From contig NZ_LGQW01000015.1 in assembly GCF_003116035.1 (NCBI RefSeq), positions 1,916,047-1,980,046 of the forward strand: a DNA stretch of 64,000 bases, given 5' to 3'. This document shows, in pieces, positions 45,153 through 54,393 of the stretch (position 1 is its first letter; each line of letters opens with the position of its first letter). The notes below the pieces were generated by a model. That model was not told the origin of the DNA. It searched no databases and saw nothing but the letters and a program-made list of their open reading frames with translations. A program made the position numbers and the translations under genes. This DNA comes from Azospirillum sp. TSH64. GTDB taxonomy: Bacteria; Pseudomonadota; Alphaproteobacteria; Azospirillales; Azospirillaceae.

Positions 45153-46271
45153 ATGGTCAGCGCTTCGCCCAACGGCCCGGCTTCCCCGCGCGGGCAGACG
45201 CTTCTTCTCGACGGGATCACCCAACGCTACGGCACATCGCTCGCCGTGAACGAGGTCACGCTCGACATCCGCGGCGGCGAACTGGTGGCCCTGCTCGGCC
45301 CGTCGGGCTGCGGAAAGACCACCCTGCTGCGGATCATCGCCGGTTTCCTTGCCCAGACGAAGGGGCATGTGATGGTCGGCGGCAAAAGCGTGGACGGACT
45401 GCCGCCCAACCGCCGCTCGGTCGGCATCGTCTTCCAGAACTACGCGCTGTTCCCGCACATGACGGTGGCGGAGAATGTCGCCTACGGGCTGGATGCCCGC
45501 GGCGTCGACCGCGCCACCCAGCGCAGCGAGGCGCAGCGCATGCTCGATCTGGTCAAGCTCGGCCATCTCGGCGACCGCACCCCGCGCCAGTTGTCCGGCG
45601 GCCAGCAGCAGCGCGTGGCGCTTGCCCGCGCGCTGGCGGTCAACCCGTCGATCCTGCTGCTTGACGAGCCCTTTGCCGCGCTGGACAAGAATCTGCGCCT
45701 GGACATGCAGATCGAGGTCAAGCGCATCCAGCGCCTGTCCGGCATCACCACCATCCTCGTCACCCACGACCAGGAGGAGGCGCTGTCGATGGCCGACCGC
45801 GTCGCGGTGCTGAGCCAGGGCCGGCTGGAGCAATTCTCCCCGCCGACGGAGATCTACGACGCGCCCGACAGCCTGTTCGTCAACACCTTCGTCGGCTCGG
45901 CCAATTTGCTGGGCGGCGTGCTGGTCGACAGCGACCGCAGCGCCGGCCGGGTGCGGCTGGACGCCGGCGGACTGATCGAGACCCGCGCGCCCAAGGGCGA
46001 TTTGCAGCCCGGCTCCCGCGTCACGGTCTGCCTGCGCCCCGAACATCTGAGCGTCGATCCTGTCGGAGACGATGCCGAGACGCTGAACGGCGTGGTTGAG
46101 ATGGGTCTGCCGCTGGGCGCCACCGTCGTCCACGAGATCCGCGTCGGCGACGGCACCGCCGTCAAGGTGTCCGAACCGCGCATCCAGCGCACCGACCTGC
46201 TGGCGCCCGGCACCCCGGTGCGGCTGGCGCCGGTCGCCCCCCGCCTCGCCTCGGTCTTCGCCGCGGCCTGA
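45153..46271 (+). CDS. Polyamine-type ABC importer ATPase (PotA-like)
   Basis: A 372-residue ATPase of the spermidine/putrescine/iron family. Walker A GPSGCGKTT, Q-loop FQNYALFPHMT, signature LSGGQQQR, Walker B ILLLDEPFAALD and switch His in VTHDQEEA; residues 275-372 are a TOBE regulatory domain. The ATG at 45153 is chosen although the ribosome site is weak. First gene of an ATPase, binding protein, permease, permease operon. Confidence 0.9.
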   Translation: MVSASPNGPASPRGQTLLLDGITQRYGTSLAVNEVTLDIRGGELVALLGPSGCGKTTLLRIIAGFLAQTKGHVMVGGKSVDGLPPNRRSVGIVFQNYALFPHMTVAENVAYGLDARGVDRATQRSEAQRMLDLVKLGHLGDRTPRQLSGGQQQRVALARALAVNPSILLLDEPFAALDKNLRLDMQIEVKRIQRLSGITTILVTHDQEEALSMADRVAVLSQGRLEQFSPPTEIYDAPDSLFVNTFVGSANLLGGVLVDSDRSAGRVRLDAGGLIETRAPKGDLQPGSRVTVCLRPEHLSVDPVGDDAETLNGVVEMGLPLGATVVHEIRVGDGTAVKVSEPRIQRTDLLAPGTPVRLAPVAPRLASVFAAA

Positions 46272-46316
46272 ATACCCCTCCGATCTCCCCTCTCCTCTCA
46301 CCTTCTGGAGTGAACG

Positions 46317-47363
46317 ATGCTGCTGACCCGCCGCAATCTGATGCAGACGGCGCTGACGCTGGGTGCCATGCATGCCTTCCCCGGCCTGACCTGGGCGCAG
46401 GCGCGCCCGCTGGTCTTCGCGACCTTCACCGGCAGCTGGGAGGAAGCCCACAAGGCCGTGCTCGTCCCCGCCTTCCGCAAGGCGGCGGGCAATGCCAACA
46501 TCGTGCTGGACCCGATGCTGTCGGTCGACCAGATCGCCAAGGTCAACGCCGCCAAGTCCAACCCGCCCATCGACGTGATGCTGCACGATCCGGGGCCCGC
46601 GCTCCAGGCCATAGCGCAGGATCTGGTCGAACCCTATCCGGTCGAACAGAGCGCCTATTACAAGGACCTGATCCCGGCGGCGCAGGTCCCGATGGGGCCG
46701 GCACCCTTCTTCCAGGTGGTCGGCATCACCTACAACCCGGAAACGGTGAAGACGCCGCCGACCTCCTGGGCCGACCTGTGGAAGCCGGAATTCAAGGGCC
46801 GTGTCGGCATCACCAACCTGAACTCGACGCTCGGCACCGGCTTCATGGTGGAACTCGCCAAGATGCATGGCGGGTCGGAGGCCAACATCGACCCGGCTTT
46901 CAAGGCGCTCGAGGCGCTGCGCCCCAGCCTTGCCGCCGTCGCCGCCAATCCCGGCCAGCTCGCCACCCTGTTCCAGCAGGGCCAGATCGACATCTCCCCT
47001 GGCAACTTCAACGCCATCCAGATCCTGAAGGCGCGCGGCGTGCCCGTCGAGTTCGTCATTCCGAAGGAGGGCGCCATCGCCTTCAAGACGACCATCCACA
47101 TCGTCAAGAACTCCCCCAACAAGGAGCTGGCCTTCAAGCTGATCGAAGCGGCCCTGTCGCCGGAGGTGCAGGCCACGCTGATGGAGGAGCCCTACCTGAT
47201 CGTGCCGACCAACACGAAGGTCGCGATCAAGGGCGAACTGGCCAAGACGCTGGCCAAGGACCATGCGGAGATCGCCAAGAAGTTCGTGTTCCAGGATTGG
47301 GGCAAGATCAACGAGCAGCGTGCCGCCTGGATCGAGCGGTTCAACCGCGAAATCCGCGTCTGA
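46317..47363 (+). CDS. ABC substrate-binding protein, polyamine type
   Basis: A 348-residue periplasmic binding protein with a signal (LLTRRNLMQTALTLG..., cleavage near TWAQA) that has the RR of a Tat signal. The mature protein starts PLVFATFTGSWEEAHK and contains GITYNPETVKTPPTSWADLW, split here into GITYNPETV and TSWADLW, both typical of the PotD/FbpA-like cluster. GGAG precedes the ATG. The ligand is unknown; amidase neighbours suggest a nitrogen compound. Confidence 0.87.
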   Translation: MLLTRRNLMQTALTLGAMHAFPGLTWAQARPLVFATFTGSWEEAHKAVLVPAFRKAAGNANIVLDPMLSVDQIAKVNAAKSNPPIDVMLHDPGPALQAIAQDLVEPYPVEQSAYYKDLIPAAQVPMGPAPFFQVVGITYNPETVKTPPTSWADLWKPEFKGRVGITNLNSTLGTGFMVELAKMHGGSEANIDPAFKALEALRPSLAAVAANPGQLATLFQQGQIDISPGNFNAIQILKARGVPVEFVIPKEGAIAFKTTIHIVKNSPNKELAFKLIEAALSPEVQATLMEEPYLIVPTNTKVAIKGELAKTLAKDHAEIAKKFVFQDWGKINEQRAAWIERFNREIRV

Positions 47364-47398
47364 CCGCTCAATAGCCCGCCAGCCGGAGGAGGCGCCCC

Positions 47399-48256
47399 AT
47401 GGCCGCGACGTTGCGCGACGTCACCACCTACGACCTGAAGCTCGCGGCTCCGCTGGCGGCGGGCTTCGTCCTGTTCTTCGTCACGCCGCTGGTGATCCTG
47501 CTGGCGCTGAGTTTCCAGACCGACCCGCAGGGCGGCCATTACGGGCTGACCCAATATGTCAATTTCCTGGGCGACAGCTTCAGCCTGGGGGTTCTGGGTT
47601 CCACCCTGTGGCTGGGGGTGAAGGTGACGGTGCTGACCCTGCTGCTGGGCTATCCGGTGGCATGGCTGCACCAGCGCTCCCCCGGCTGGGCCAGGGGGCT
47701 GATCATGCTGCTGGTGCTGCTGCCGCTGCTGACCAGCGTGGTGGTGCGCACCTTCGCCTGGGTGGTGATCCTGGGCCGCCAGGGCATCGTCAACGCCACG
47801 CTGTCCTGGATCGGGCTGATCGACACGCCGCTGAAGCTGCTCTACACCGAGGGCGGGGTGGTCGTGGCGCTGGCGCAGGTGCAGATGCCGCTGATGGTGC
47901 TGCCGATCATCACGGCTTTGAGCCGCATCGACCCGAATTTCGCCGACGCCTCGTCGGTGCTGGGGGCCGGGCACTGGCGGACCTTCCGCAAGGTGATCCT
48001 GCCGCTGTCGCTGCCGGGCATCGTCGCCGGCTGCCTGCTGACCTACGCCGCGGCGATCACCGCCTTCATCACGCAAAGCCTGATCGGCGGCGGCCAGATG
48101 CTGTTCATGCCGATGTACATCTACCAGCAGGCCTCGACCCTGCAGAACTGGCCCTTCGCCGCGGCGATCTCCATCGTCTTCCTGGTGTCGGTGCTGGTCG
48201 TGGTGTCGATCTTCAACGCTCTCGGCCGCCTGTCGCGCGGCTATGCCAACGCCTGA
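47399..48256 (+). CDS. ABC permease, polyamine type (PotB-like)
   Basis: A 285-residue permease with six hydrophobic helices. The coupling EAA-type loop reads ADASSVLGAGHWRTFRKVILP. GGAGGAGG-like sequence lies before the ATG. It pairs with the following permease in the inner membrane to import the ligand of the binding protein just upstream. Confidence 0.88.
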   Translation: MAATLRDVTTYDLKLAAPLAAGFVLFFVTPLVILLALSFQTDPQGGHYGLTQYVNFLGDSFSLGVLGSTLWLGVKVTVLTLLLGYPVAWLHQRSPGWARGLIMLLVLLPLLTSVVVRTFAWVVILGRQGIVNATLSWIGLIDTPLKLLYTEGGVVVALAQVQMPLMVLPIITALSRIDPNFADASSVLGAGHWRTFRKVILPLSLPGIVAGCLLTYAAAITAFITQSLIGGGQMLFMPMYIYQQASTLQNWPFAAAISIVFLVSVLVVVSIFNALGRLSRGYANA

Positions 48257-48271
48257 TCCGGGGAGGCAGCG

Positions 48272-49108
48272 ATGTCCGACTATGCAAAACCGGTTTCCGG
48301 CAGCCGCCACATCGATTTCGACGCGCTCAGCTTCCGCATCGTCATGACCGGCATCGCGCTGATGGCGCTGGTCCTTCTGGTCGCCCCGACGGTGGTGGTG
48401 ATCTGGGTGTCCTTCACCAGCGGCTATTCCCTGAAATTCCCGCCGCCCGGCTATTCGCTGCGCTGGTACGCCGAGCTGTGGAACGCCTGGCAGCTCCAGT
48501 TCGCCATGATGAACAGCCTGACGGTGGCGGCCTGGGCGACCGGCCTGTCGATCCTGCTGGGGGTTTCCGCCTCGCTCGGCATCGCCCGCTCGCCGACGCT
48601 GACGGCGAAGGTGCTGGACAGCCTGTTCCTGTCGCCGCTGGTGCTGCCGGCCCTGGCCTTCGGCCTGTCGTCGCTGATGTTCTTCTCGATGATCGGGGTG
48701 CCGGTCTCGCCGCTGACGCTCATCATCGGCCACACGGTCGTCTCGGTGCCCTTCGTCGTGCGCAACACGGTGGCGTCGCTCGCCCAGATGAACCCGTCGC
48801 TGCTGGAGGCATCCTCCAGTCTGGGGGCGGGGCGCTGGTACGGCTTCCGCCGCGTCACCCTGCCGTTGATCCGGCCCGGCATCATGGCGGGCGGCTTCAT
48901 CGCCTTCATGGCGTCCTTCGACAATGTCCCCGTCTCGCTGTTCCTGCGCGACGCCGCCACCGACATGCTGCCGATCCGCATGTGGCAGGATTTGGAAGGC
49001 CGGCTGGATGTCACCGTCGCGGCGCTGTCGGGCGTGCTGATCGTCGTCACCATCGGCCTGATGCTGGTGATGGAACGTGTCGCCGGTCTCTCCAAAAGGT
49101 TGACCTGA
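48272..49108 (+). CDS. ABC permease, polyamine type (PotC-like)
   Basis: A 278-residue permease with six hydrophobic helices and the EAA-type loop LEASSSLGAGRWYGFRRVTL. GGGGAGG precedes the ATG, 15 bp after the first permease. Its stop is 6 bp from the stop of the convergent transthyretin-like gene. Confidence 0.88.
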   Translation: MSDYAKPVSGSRHIDFDALSFRIVMTGIALMALVLLVAPTVVVIWVSFTSGYSLKFPPPGYSLRWYAELWNAWQLQFAMMNSLTVAAWATGLSILLGVSASLGIARSPTLTAKVLDSLFLSPLVLPALAFGLSSLMFFSMIGVPVSPLTLIIGHTVVSVPFVVRNTVASLAQMNPSLLEASSSLGAGRWYGFRRVTLPLIRPGIMAGGFIAFMASFDNVPVSLFLRDAATDMLPIRMWQDLEGRLDVTVAALSGVLIVVTIGLMLVMERVAGLSKRLT

Positions 49109-49114
49109 CCCCCG

Positions 49115-49468
49115 TCACACACCGAGAAAGAGGGAAACCCCGTAGGGGGTGAACTTGAAGGGCAGATGCAGATGGCGGTCGAGGTCGGTGACGACGAAGC
49201 GGAACGGAACGATGTCGAGGAAGCGGGCCTGCTCCTCGGCATAGCCCGCCGCCCGCAGCCAGTCGCCAACATGGAACAGCACCTCGTGCGGGCCGGCCTC
49301 GATGCCGTCGCCGCGCACGGTCGGGTGGTCGAGCTGCCCGTTGGCGCCAAGCTCGCCCGCCGCCAGCAGCCGGCGTTCCGGCATCAGTGCGTGAAGCTCT
49401 ACCCGCATGCCCTGGGCGGCGACGCCGCGCGCCACATCCACGCCATGGATCGAAATTCCGCCAACCAT
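49115..49468 (-). CDS. Transthyretin-like / hydroxyisourate-hydrolase-like protein
   Basis: A 117-residue protein of the transthyretin-like fold. N-terminal ISIHGVDVARGVAAQGMRVEL matches the family block with its His, and HLHLPFKFTPYGVS matches the last strand with its His. Two hallmarks of 5-hydroxyisourate hydrolase are absent: the Arg of the NxDGR block (here GANGQLD) and the C-terminal YRGS, which is FLGV. It is therefore a divergent member that may not act on hydroxyisourate. No other uric acid gene is nearby. It is 26 bp from the divergent MFS gene. Confidence 0.72.
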   Translation of the reverse strand: MVGGISIHGVDVARGVAAQGMRVELHALMPERRLLAAGELGANGQLDHPTVRGDGIEAGPHEVLFHVGDWLRAAGYAEEQARFLDIVPFRFVVTDLDRHLHLPFKFTPYGVSLFLGV

Positions 49469-49494
49469 GCTGCCTCCGTCCTCGGTTCGCCGAA

Positions 49495-50691
49495 ATGGTA
49501 GCCGAGACGGCGGCGGCAACGCCAGCGCCGCTGCTCCCCCCGCTCCTGCCGGCACTGGTCGGCATGACCGGTTTGCAGGCTTTGGTCGCGCTGGCCCTGT
49601 TCGCGCCGGGGGTGCTGGCACCGCGATTGGGGATCGACCCGGCGGGGCTGGGCCTGTTCACCACCACCGGCTTCGCGGTCGGGATGGCAGCGTCGCTGTA
49701 TGGCGGCGTGCTGGCCGGGCGTCTCGGGCCGTTCCGGATCGCCAGCCTCTGCGCGGTGGCGGTCGCCGCCGCCATGCTCTGCGCGATGACGGGTGGGAGC
49801 GCCGCCGGGCTGCTGGCAGCAGGAATAGCCATCGGCCTTGCCTGCGGCCCCGAAACGCCGGCCAGCGCCGCGATCCTCGGCCGGCTGGTCCGGGAAGCCG
49901 ACCGGCCGATGGTGTTTTCCGTCCGCCAGACCGGCAACCAGATCGGCGCCATCGCCGGATCGCTGGCACTGCCGCTCCTGGCCGTCGCCCTGGATCCCCG
50001 CGCCGGCTACGCGGTCATCGCCATGCTGGCGCTGGCCTGCATTCCGGTCTTCGAGCGACTGCGGCCCGTCTATGACCCATTGACCCGCAATGCCGCCTCC
50101 AGCTTCGGACTGGGTACGGCAGTGCAACTGCTGCGCGGCGACCCGGCGCTGCGGCGGATGGCGCTGGCGGCCTTCCCCTATTCTGCGAGCCAACTGACGC
50201 TGAACGGCTTTTTCGTGGTCTTCGCAGTGACCGAGCTGGGGCTGGAGCATGTGTCGGCCGGGGTGGCACTGGCCGCCGGGCAGGCGGGCGGGCTGGTGGG
50301 ACGGCTCAGCTGGGGTGTGGTGGCGTCGCGCTGGATGGCGCCACGCCGGCTGGTCGGGCTGCTGGGGCTGGGCATGGCCGCGGCGTCGATCCTGGTGGGA
50401 TGGGCCGGCGCCGCGCTGCCCTTCCCGGTGCTGACCTTTGCGACCTTCCTGTTCGGACTGACCGCCAGCGGCTGGAACGGCGTGTTCGTGGCCGAGGTCG
50501 CGCGGCTGGCCCCCGCCGGCCGCATCGGCGAGGCGACGGGGGCGGTGATGGTCGGCGGTTTCGCCGGGCTGATCGCCGGACCGATCCTGCTGGTCGCCGC
50601 CGCCGCGGTCAGCGACCTCGCCACCGGCTACATCGCCGTCGGCCTGCTGGCGGCGCTTGCCGGCCTCAGCCTTCTGAAGGACAAGCGATGA
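49495..50691 (+). CDS. Major facilitator superfamily transporter
   Basis: A 398-residue membrane transporter with about twelve hydrophobic segments. It contains the loop between helices 2 and 3 as GGVLAGRLGPFRI and a second-half counterpart GGLVGRLSWG, typical of MFS proteins. Substrate and direction are unknown. The stop overlaps the amidase start (ATGA), so its cargo is likely linked to that amidase. Confidence 0.85.
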   Translation: MVAETAAATPAPLLPPLLPALVGMTGLQALVALALFAPGVLAPRLGIDPAGLGLFTTTGFAVGMAASLYGGVLAGRLGPFRIASLCAVAVAAAMLCAMTGGSAAGLLAAGIAIGLACGPETPASAAILGRLVREADRPMVFSVRQTGNQIGAIAGSLALPLLAVALDPRAGYAVIAMLALACIPVFERLRPVYDPLTRNAASSFGLGTAVQLLRGDPALRRMALAAFPYSASQLTLNGFFVVFAVTELGLEHVSAGVALAAGQAGGLVGRLSWGVVASRWMAPRRLVGLLGLGMAAASILVGWAGAALPFPVLTFATFLFGLTASGWNGVFVAEVARLAPAGRIGEATGAVMVGGFAGLIAGPILLVAAAAVSDLATGYIAVGLLAALAGLSLLKDKR

Positions 50692-52094
50692 CCAATCCCC
50701 TAGGCGCTGCCACCCCACGCGCCACCGCCATTGCCGAAGCCGTGCGCACCGGACGCAGCAGCGCCCGTGCCGCAACGGAAGCGGCGTTGGCCCGCATCGC
50801 CGCCGGCAATCCGGCGCTGAATGCCTTCGTCTCCGTCGACGAGGCCGACGCGCTGGCCGAAGCGGATGCGGTCGACCGCAGGCTGGCTGCCGGGGAAACG
50901 CCGCTGCTGGCCGGGGTTCCGGTCGCGGTCAAGGACACCATCTGGGTCGCCGGCCGGCGCGTCACCCAGGGATCGCGCCTGTTCGCCGACTTCCGCGCTC
51001 CGGCCGACGCAATCGCGGTGGAACGGTTGCGCGCCGCCGGTGCCGTCATCGTCGGCATGACCAACAGCTCCGAATTCGCCTGCAAGGGCGTCACCACCAA
51101 CCCGCTGTTCGGACCGACGCGCCACCCGCAGGACCCGAGCCTGACCCCTGGCGGGTCGAGCGGCGGACCGGCCGTGGCGGTGGCGGCGGGGCTGGTGCCT
51201 CTGGCACTCGGCACCGATGCCGGCGGTTCGAGCCGCCGTCCGCCCGCCCATGTCGGCGCGGTCGGGTTCAAGCCGTCCTTCGGCGCCATCCCCTACGGAC
51301 CGGGCTTCGCCGAGCCCTTCACCGGCATTGCCGTGATGGCTCCCATCACCGCCGACGTCGCCGACGCGACGCTGATGTTCGAGGCGCTCAGCGGCCCCGA
51401 TCCGCGCGATCCTGAGTCCATCGCCGTCGCTCCGGCGGACAGCCGGTCACCCAGTAGCCTGACCGTCGCCTACAGCCCCCGCCTCGGCCTGGACGCCCCG
51501 ATCGACGAGGATGTGCGGCAGGCGGTCGAACATGCGATGGAGGTGCTCGAACGGGCGGGAGTCCGCGTCGTCCGGCGCGATCCGATCTGGCCGGCGGGGG
51601 TGACGGAAACGGCGCTGATGCCCTTGCAGCATGCCGGGCTGGCCGCCCTCTACGGCGACGCCTTCCGACGCGATCCTGCCCAATTCGATCCCGACATCGC
51701 CGTGCAGATCGAGCGGGGACTGACCCTGACGGGACCGGAGGTCGCAGCGGCGCAGTTGCTTGGCGTCAAGGTCGCACGCGCGCTTGCCGCCTTCTTCACC
51801 GACACGGACCTGCTGGTCGGGCCGACGACGCCCTGCGTCGCATGGCCGCTCGACCGGCTGGGTCCGGAGACCATTGGCGGACAGGCGGTGCCGCCACGCG
51901 CGCATGCCGTCTTCACCCCGTTGTTCAACCACGCCAAGGTTCCCGCCCTCAGCCTGCCCTGCGGCACCGGTCGTGCCGGTCTGCCGGTCGGGTTGCAAAT
52001 CGTCGCCCAGCGCGGGCAGGACCGGCGGGTGCTGCGCTTCGCCGCCTTCATCGAAAATCTGCTCGCCGGTGGCGGGCGAGGACTGGCCGGATGA
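50688..52094 (+). CDS. Amidase-signature family amidase
   Basis: A 468-residue amidase. The triad is in VAVKDTIWVAG (Lys), TPGGSSGGPA (Ser) and TDAGGSSRRPPAHVG (nucleophile Ser). Differences from the first amidase at 43.5 kb are large enough that they are not a recent copy. It overlaps the MFS gene upstream and the GntR gene downstream (ATGA at each junction), giving a transporter-amidase-regulator unit. Confidence 0.9.
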   Translation: MTNPLGAATPRATAIAEAVRTGRSSARAATEAALARIAAGNPALNAFVSVDEADALAEADAVDRRLAAGETPLLAGVPVAVKDTIWVAGRRVTQGSRLFADFRAPADAIAVERLRAAGAVIVGMTNSSEFACKGVTTNPLFGPTRHPQDPSLTPGGSSGGPAVAVAAGLVPLALGTDAGGSSRRPPAHVGAVGFKPSFGAIPYGPGFAEPFTGIAVMAPITADVADATLMFEALSGPDPRDPESIAVAPADSRSPSSLTVAYSPRLGLDAPIDEDVRQAVEHAMEVLERAGVRVVRRDPIWPAGVTETALMPLQHAGLAALYGDAFRRDPAQFDPDIAVQIERGLTLTGPEVAAAQLLGVKVARALAAFFTDTDLLVGPTTPCVAWPLDRLGPETIGGQAVPPRAHAVFTPLFNHAKVPALSLPCGTGRAGLPVGLQIVAQRGQDRRVLRFAAFIENLLAGGGRGLAG

Positions 52095-52840
52095 CCATGG
52101 ACAACAACGCTCCGGGCGACGTTTCCGGCACCGCTCCCGAAGCCGCCCCCCGGCGGCGCCGGATGGTGCCGCCGCCGCCACTGGCAGAAATGGCGGTGGA
52201 GCGCCTGCGCTCCATGATCATCTACGGCGAACTGCCACCTTCGGCTCGGCTGATCGAGCCGGAACTGAGCGAAAAGCTCGGCATCTCCCGCACCCCCTTG
52301 CGCGAGGCGCTGAAGCTGCTGGCGGCCGACGGGCTGGTGATGCTGCGCCCCAACCGCAACGCCATCGTCGCTCCGCTCGACGCCGACGAGCTGATCCATT
52401 TGTTCGAGGCCGAAGGCTGCATCGAGAGCTTCGCGGCGAAGCTCGCCGCCGAACGGATGACCGCCGCCGACCTGCGCCGCCTGCGCGGCTTCCAGGACAG
52501 GATCGAGGCTTTGCAGGGAGCCGGCGCGCTGGAGGAGTATTTCTCCATCAACCAGAAGATCCACCGGCTGATCGTGTCGGGCGCCAAGAATCCGGCTCTG
52601 GTGGACGCGCATGACCGACTGCTCGGCCGGCTGGCGCGGGCGCGCTATTTCGCGCTGGGCGCCCAGGGCCGCTGGAAGGAATCGGTGCTGGAGCACCGCG
52701 AGATCCTGGCGGCGATGGAGGCCCGCGACGGCGAGACCGCCCAGCGCCTGTTCATGCACCATGTCGGCCGTACCGGCGAGGTGGTGGCCGCAGCCTGCGC
52801 ATCGCCCAGAAATCCCCTCTCCCCCCGGGGAGAGGGTTAG
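52091..52840 (+). CDS. GntR regulator, FCD (FadR-type) subfamily
   Basis: A 249-residue regulator. Residues 30-95 are the winged helix (LSEKLGISRTPLREALKLLA) and the rest is an all-helical FCD ligand domain, whose metal ligands Asp/His (IHRLIVSG, EHREILAA, HHVGRTGE) are present. The C-terminus runs into the GGAGAGGG palindrome, so its last few residues (NPLSPRGEG) come from the repeat and were probably added when the repeat landed there. Probable regulator of the amidase/MFS genes and perhaps of the ABC operon. Confidence 0.87.
   Translation: MTMDNNAPGDVSGTAPEAAPRRRRMVPPPPLAEMAVERLRSMIIYGELPPSARLIEPELSEKLGISRTPLREALKLLAADGLVMLRPNRNAIVAPLDADELIHLFEAEGCIESFAAKLAAERMTAADLRRLRGFQDRIEALQGAGALEEYFSINQKIHRLIVSGAKNPALVDAHDRLLGRLARARYFALGAQGRWKESVLEHREILAAMEARDGETAQRLFMHHVGRTGEVVAAACASPRNPLSPRGEG
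52815..52836. repeat. GGAGAGGGG-type palindrome, copy 2
   Basis: CCCTCTCCCC (52815-52824) and GGGGAGAGGG (52827-52836) with a 2-base loop, overlapping the 3' end of the GntR gene. Same element as at 8893 and 52904. Confidence 0.7.
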
Positions 52841-52903
52841 GGTGAGGGGGTTTCGCGGCGGCCCTTTACCGGGAATCCATCCCGTGCATCCCCTTCATCC
52901 CGC

Positions 52904-52926
52904 CCCTCTCCCCAGGGGGGAGAGGG
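52904..52926. repeat. GGAGAGGGG-type palindrome, copy 3
   Basis: CCCTCTCCCC (52904-52913) and GGGGAGAGGG (52917-52926) with a 3-base loop, about 80 bp from copy 2, between two convergent genes. The pair may act as a bidirectional terminator or a protein-binding extragenic repeat. Confidence 0.7.
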
Positions 52927-52932
52927 AGTAAA

Positions 52933-54369
52933 TCAAAACGGCAGGACCGGCGCCGGGGCGCTCTTGGGACGGGCGGGCGCCGGCAGACCACAGGGCAGGA
53001 ACAGGCCGCGGCCAGGCTCGGCCAGAAGCGCGCCGTCGCGGCACACCACCGCCCCGCGCGAGATCGTCGCCACCGGCCAGCCGGTGACCTCCATCCCCTC
53101 ATAGGGGGTGTAGTCCACATTGTGGTGCAGCATGGCGTTCGTGACCGTGACCCGGCGGTTCGGATCCCACAAGGCGATGTCGGCGTCGGCCCCCACCGCG
53201 ATGGTGCCCTTGCGCGGATGCAGCCCATACATGCGGGCAGGATTGGTGGCGGTCAGCTCCACGAACTTGGTCAGCTCCATCCGCCCGGTCATCACGCCTG
53301 CGGAGAACAGCAGCGGCAGCCGCGTCTCCACCCCTGGAATGCCGTTGGGCACGCAACGGAAGGGCGCCTGTTCGCCATGGACCTTCTTGCCGCCCGGTCC
53401 GTCGAAATGGAACGGCGCATGGTCCGACGAAAAGACCTGAAAGGTCCCGCCGGTCAGCCCATCCCAGATGACGGCCTGATTGGCGGCATCGCGCGGCGGC
53501 GGAGAGCAGATGCACTTCGCCCCCTCGAACCCCTCCCCGCCCAGATCGTCACCGGTCAGGAACAGATATTGCGGACAGGTCTCGGCATAGATCCGCAGGC
53601 CGCGCCCCTGGGCCCAGCGGATCTGCTCCACCGCGTCGGCACCCGAGACATGCACGATCAGGATCGGCACATCGACCAGTTCGGCGAGCGAGATGGCCCG
53701 GTGGGTGGCCTCGCGCTCCGCCACGCGCGGGCGGGAGACGCCGTGGAAGAAGGGTGCGGTCTGCCCGGCGCGCTCCAGCTTCTCGGTCAGCCAGGCGATG
53801 CAGTCGGCGTTCTCCGCATGCATCATCACCATGGCGCCCTCGCTGCGGGCGATGTCCAGAACCTCCAGGACCTGGCGGTCGTTCAGCTTCAGCGCGTCAT
53901 AGGTCATGTAGATCTTGAAGGACGTATAGCCCTCGCGGATCAGCGCCGGCAGTTCCTGAGCCAGCACCTGCTCGGTCGGATCGGTGACGATCAGGTGGAA
54001 GGCATAGTCGATGACCGGCTTGCCGGCGGCCCGCCGGTGATAATCGTCCACCGCCTCGCGCAGCGACCGTCCCTTTTCCTGGCAGGCGAAGGGCAGCACC
54101 GTGGTGGTGCCGCCGAAGGCGGCGGAGCGGGTGCCGGTCAGGAAATCGTCGGCCATCACCGACCCGTCGCCGGTCGGCTGGTCGAAATGGACATGCCCGT
54201 CGACACCGCCGGGCAGGACCAGCAGCCCGGCGGCGTCGATCTCCTCGGCTCCGGGAGCGAGGCCGGCGCCCAGCGCCGCGATGGTGCCGCCGCGCACGCC
54301 GACATCGGCCTTGAACACATCGGACGCGGTGGCGACCGTGCCGTTGCGGATGACCAGATCGAATTCCAT
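52933..54369 (-). CDS. hydA: Dihydropyrimidinase/hydantoinase
   Basis: A 478-residue cyclic amidase of the amidohydrolase superfamily, opening dihydropyrimidines or 5-substituted hydantoins to N-carbamoyl acids. Metal ligands: GGVDGHVHFDQP, the carboxylated Lys in SFKIYMTYD, MMHAEN, VHVSG and the Asp in SSDHAPF. The substrate-loop Tyr is in KIYMTYD. The start at 54369 follows GGGGAGGGGAG; an ATG eight codons earlier is possible. Last gene of the operon that runs from 59.2 kb. No carbamoylase gene is in the operon. Confidence 0.9.
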   Translation of the reverse strand: MEFDLVIRNGTVATASDVFKADVGVRGGTIAALGAGLAPGAEEIDAAGLLVLPGGVDGHVHFDQPTGDGSVMADDFLTGTRSAAFGGTTTVLPFACQEKGRSLREAVDDYHRRAAGKPVIDYAFHLIVTDPTEQVLAQELPALIREGYTSFKIYMTYDALKLNDRQVLEVLDIARSEGAMVMMHAENADCIAWLTEKLERAGQTAPFFHGVSRPRVAEREATHRAISLAELVDVPILIVHVSGADAVEQIRWAQGRGLRIYAETCPQYLFLTGDDLGGEGFEGAKCICSPPPRDAANQAVIWDGLTGGTFQVFSSDHAPFHFDGPGGKKVHGEQAPFRCVPNGIPGVETRLPLLFSAGVMTGRMELTKFVELTATNPARMYGLHPRKGTIAVGADADIALWDPNRRVTVTNAMLHHNVDYTPYEGMEVTGWPVATISRGAVVCRDGALLAEPGRGLFLPCGLPAPARPKSAPAPVLPF

Positions 54370-54393
54370 GCTCCCCTCCCCCGGATTATGCAT

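Noticed and set aside
45105..47264. A 719-codon minus-strand frame
   Set aside because: Antisense of the ABC ATPase and binding-protein genes.
52801..52931. CRISPR-like repeat pair
   Set aside because: Only two palindromes without regular spacers, the same element as at 8893, and no cas genes.
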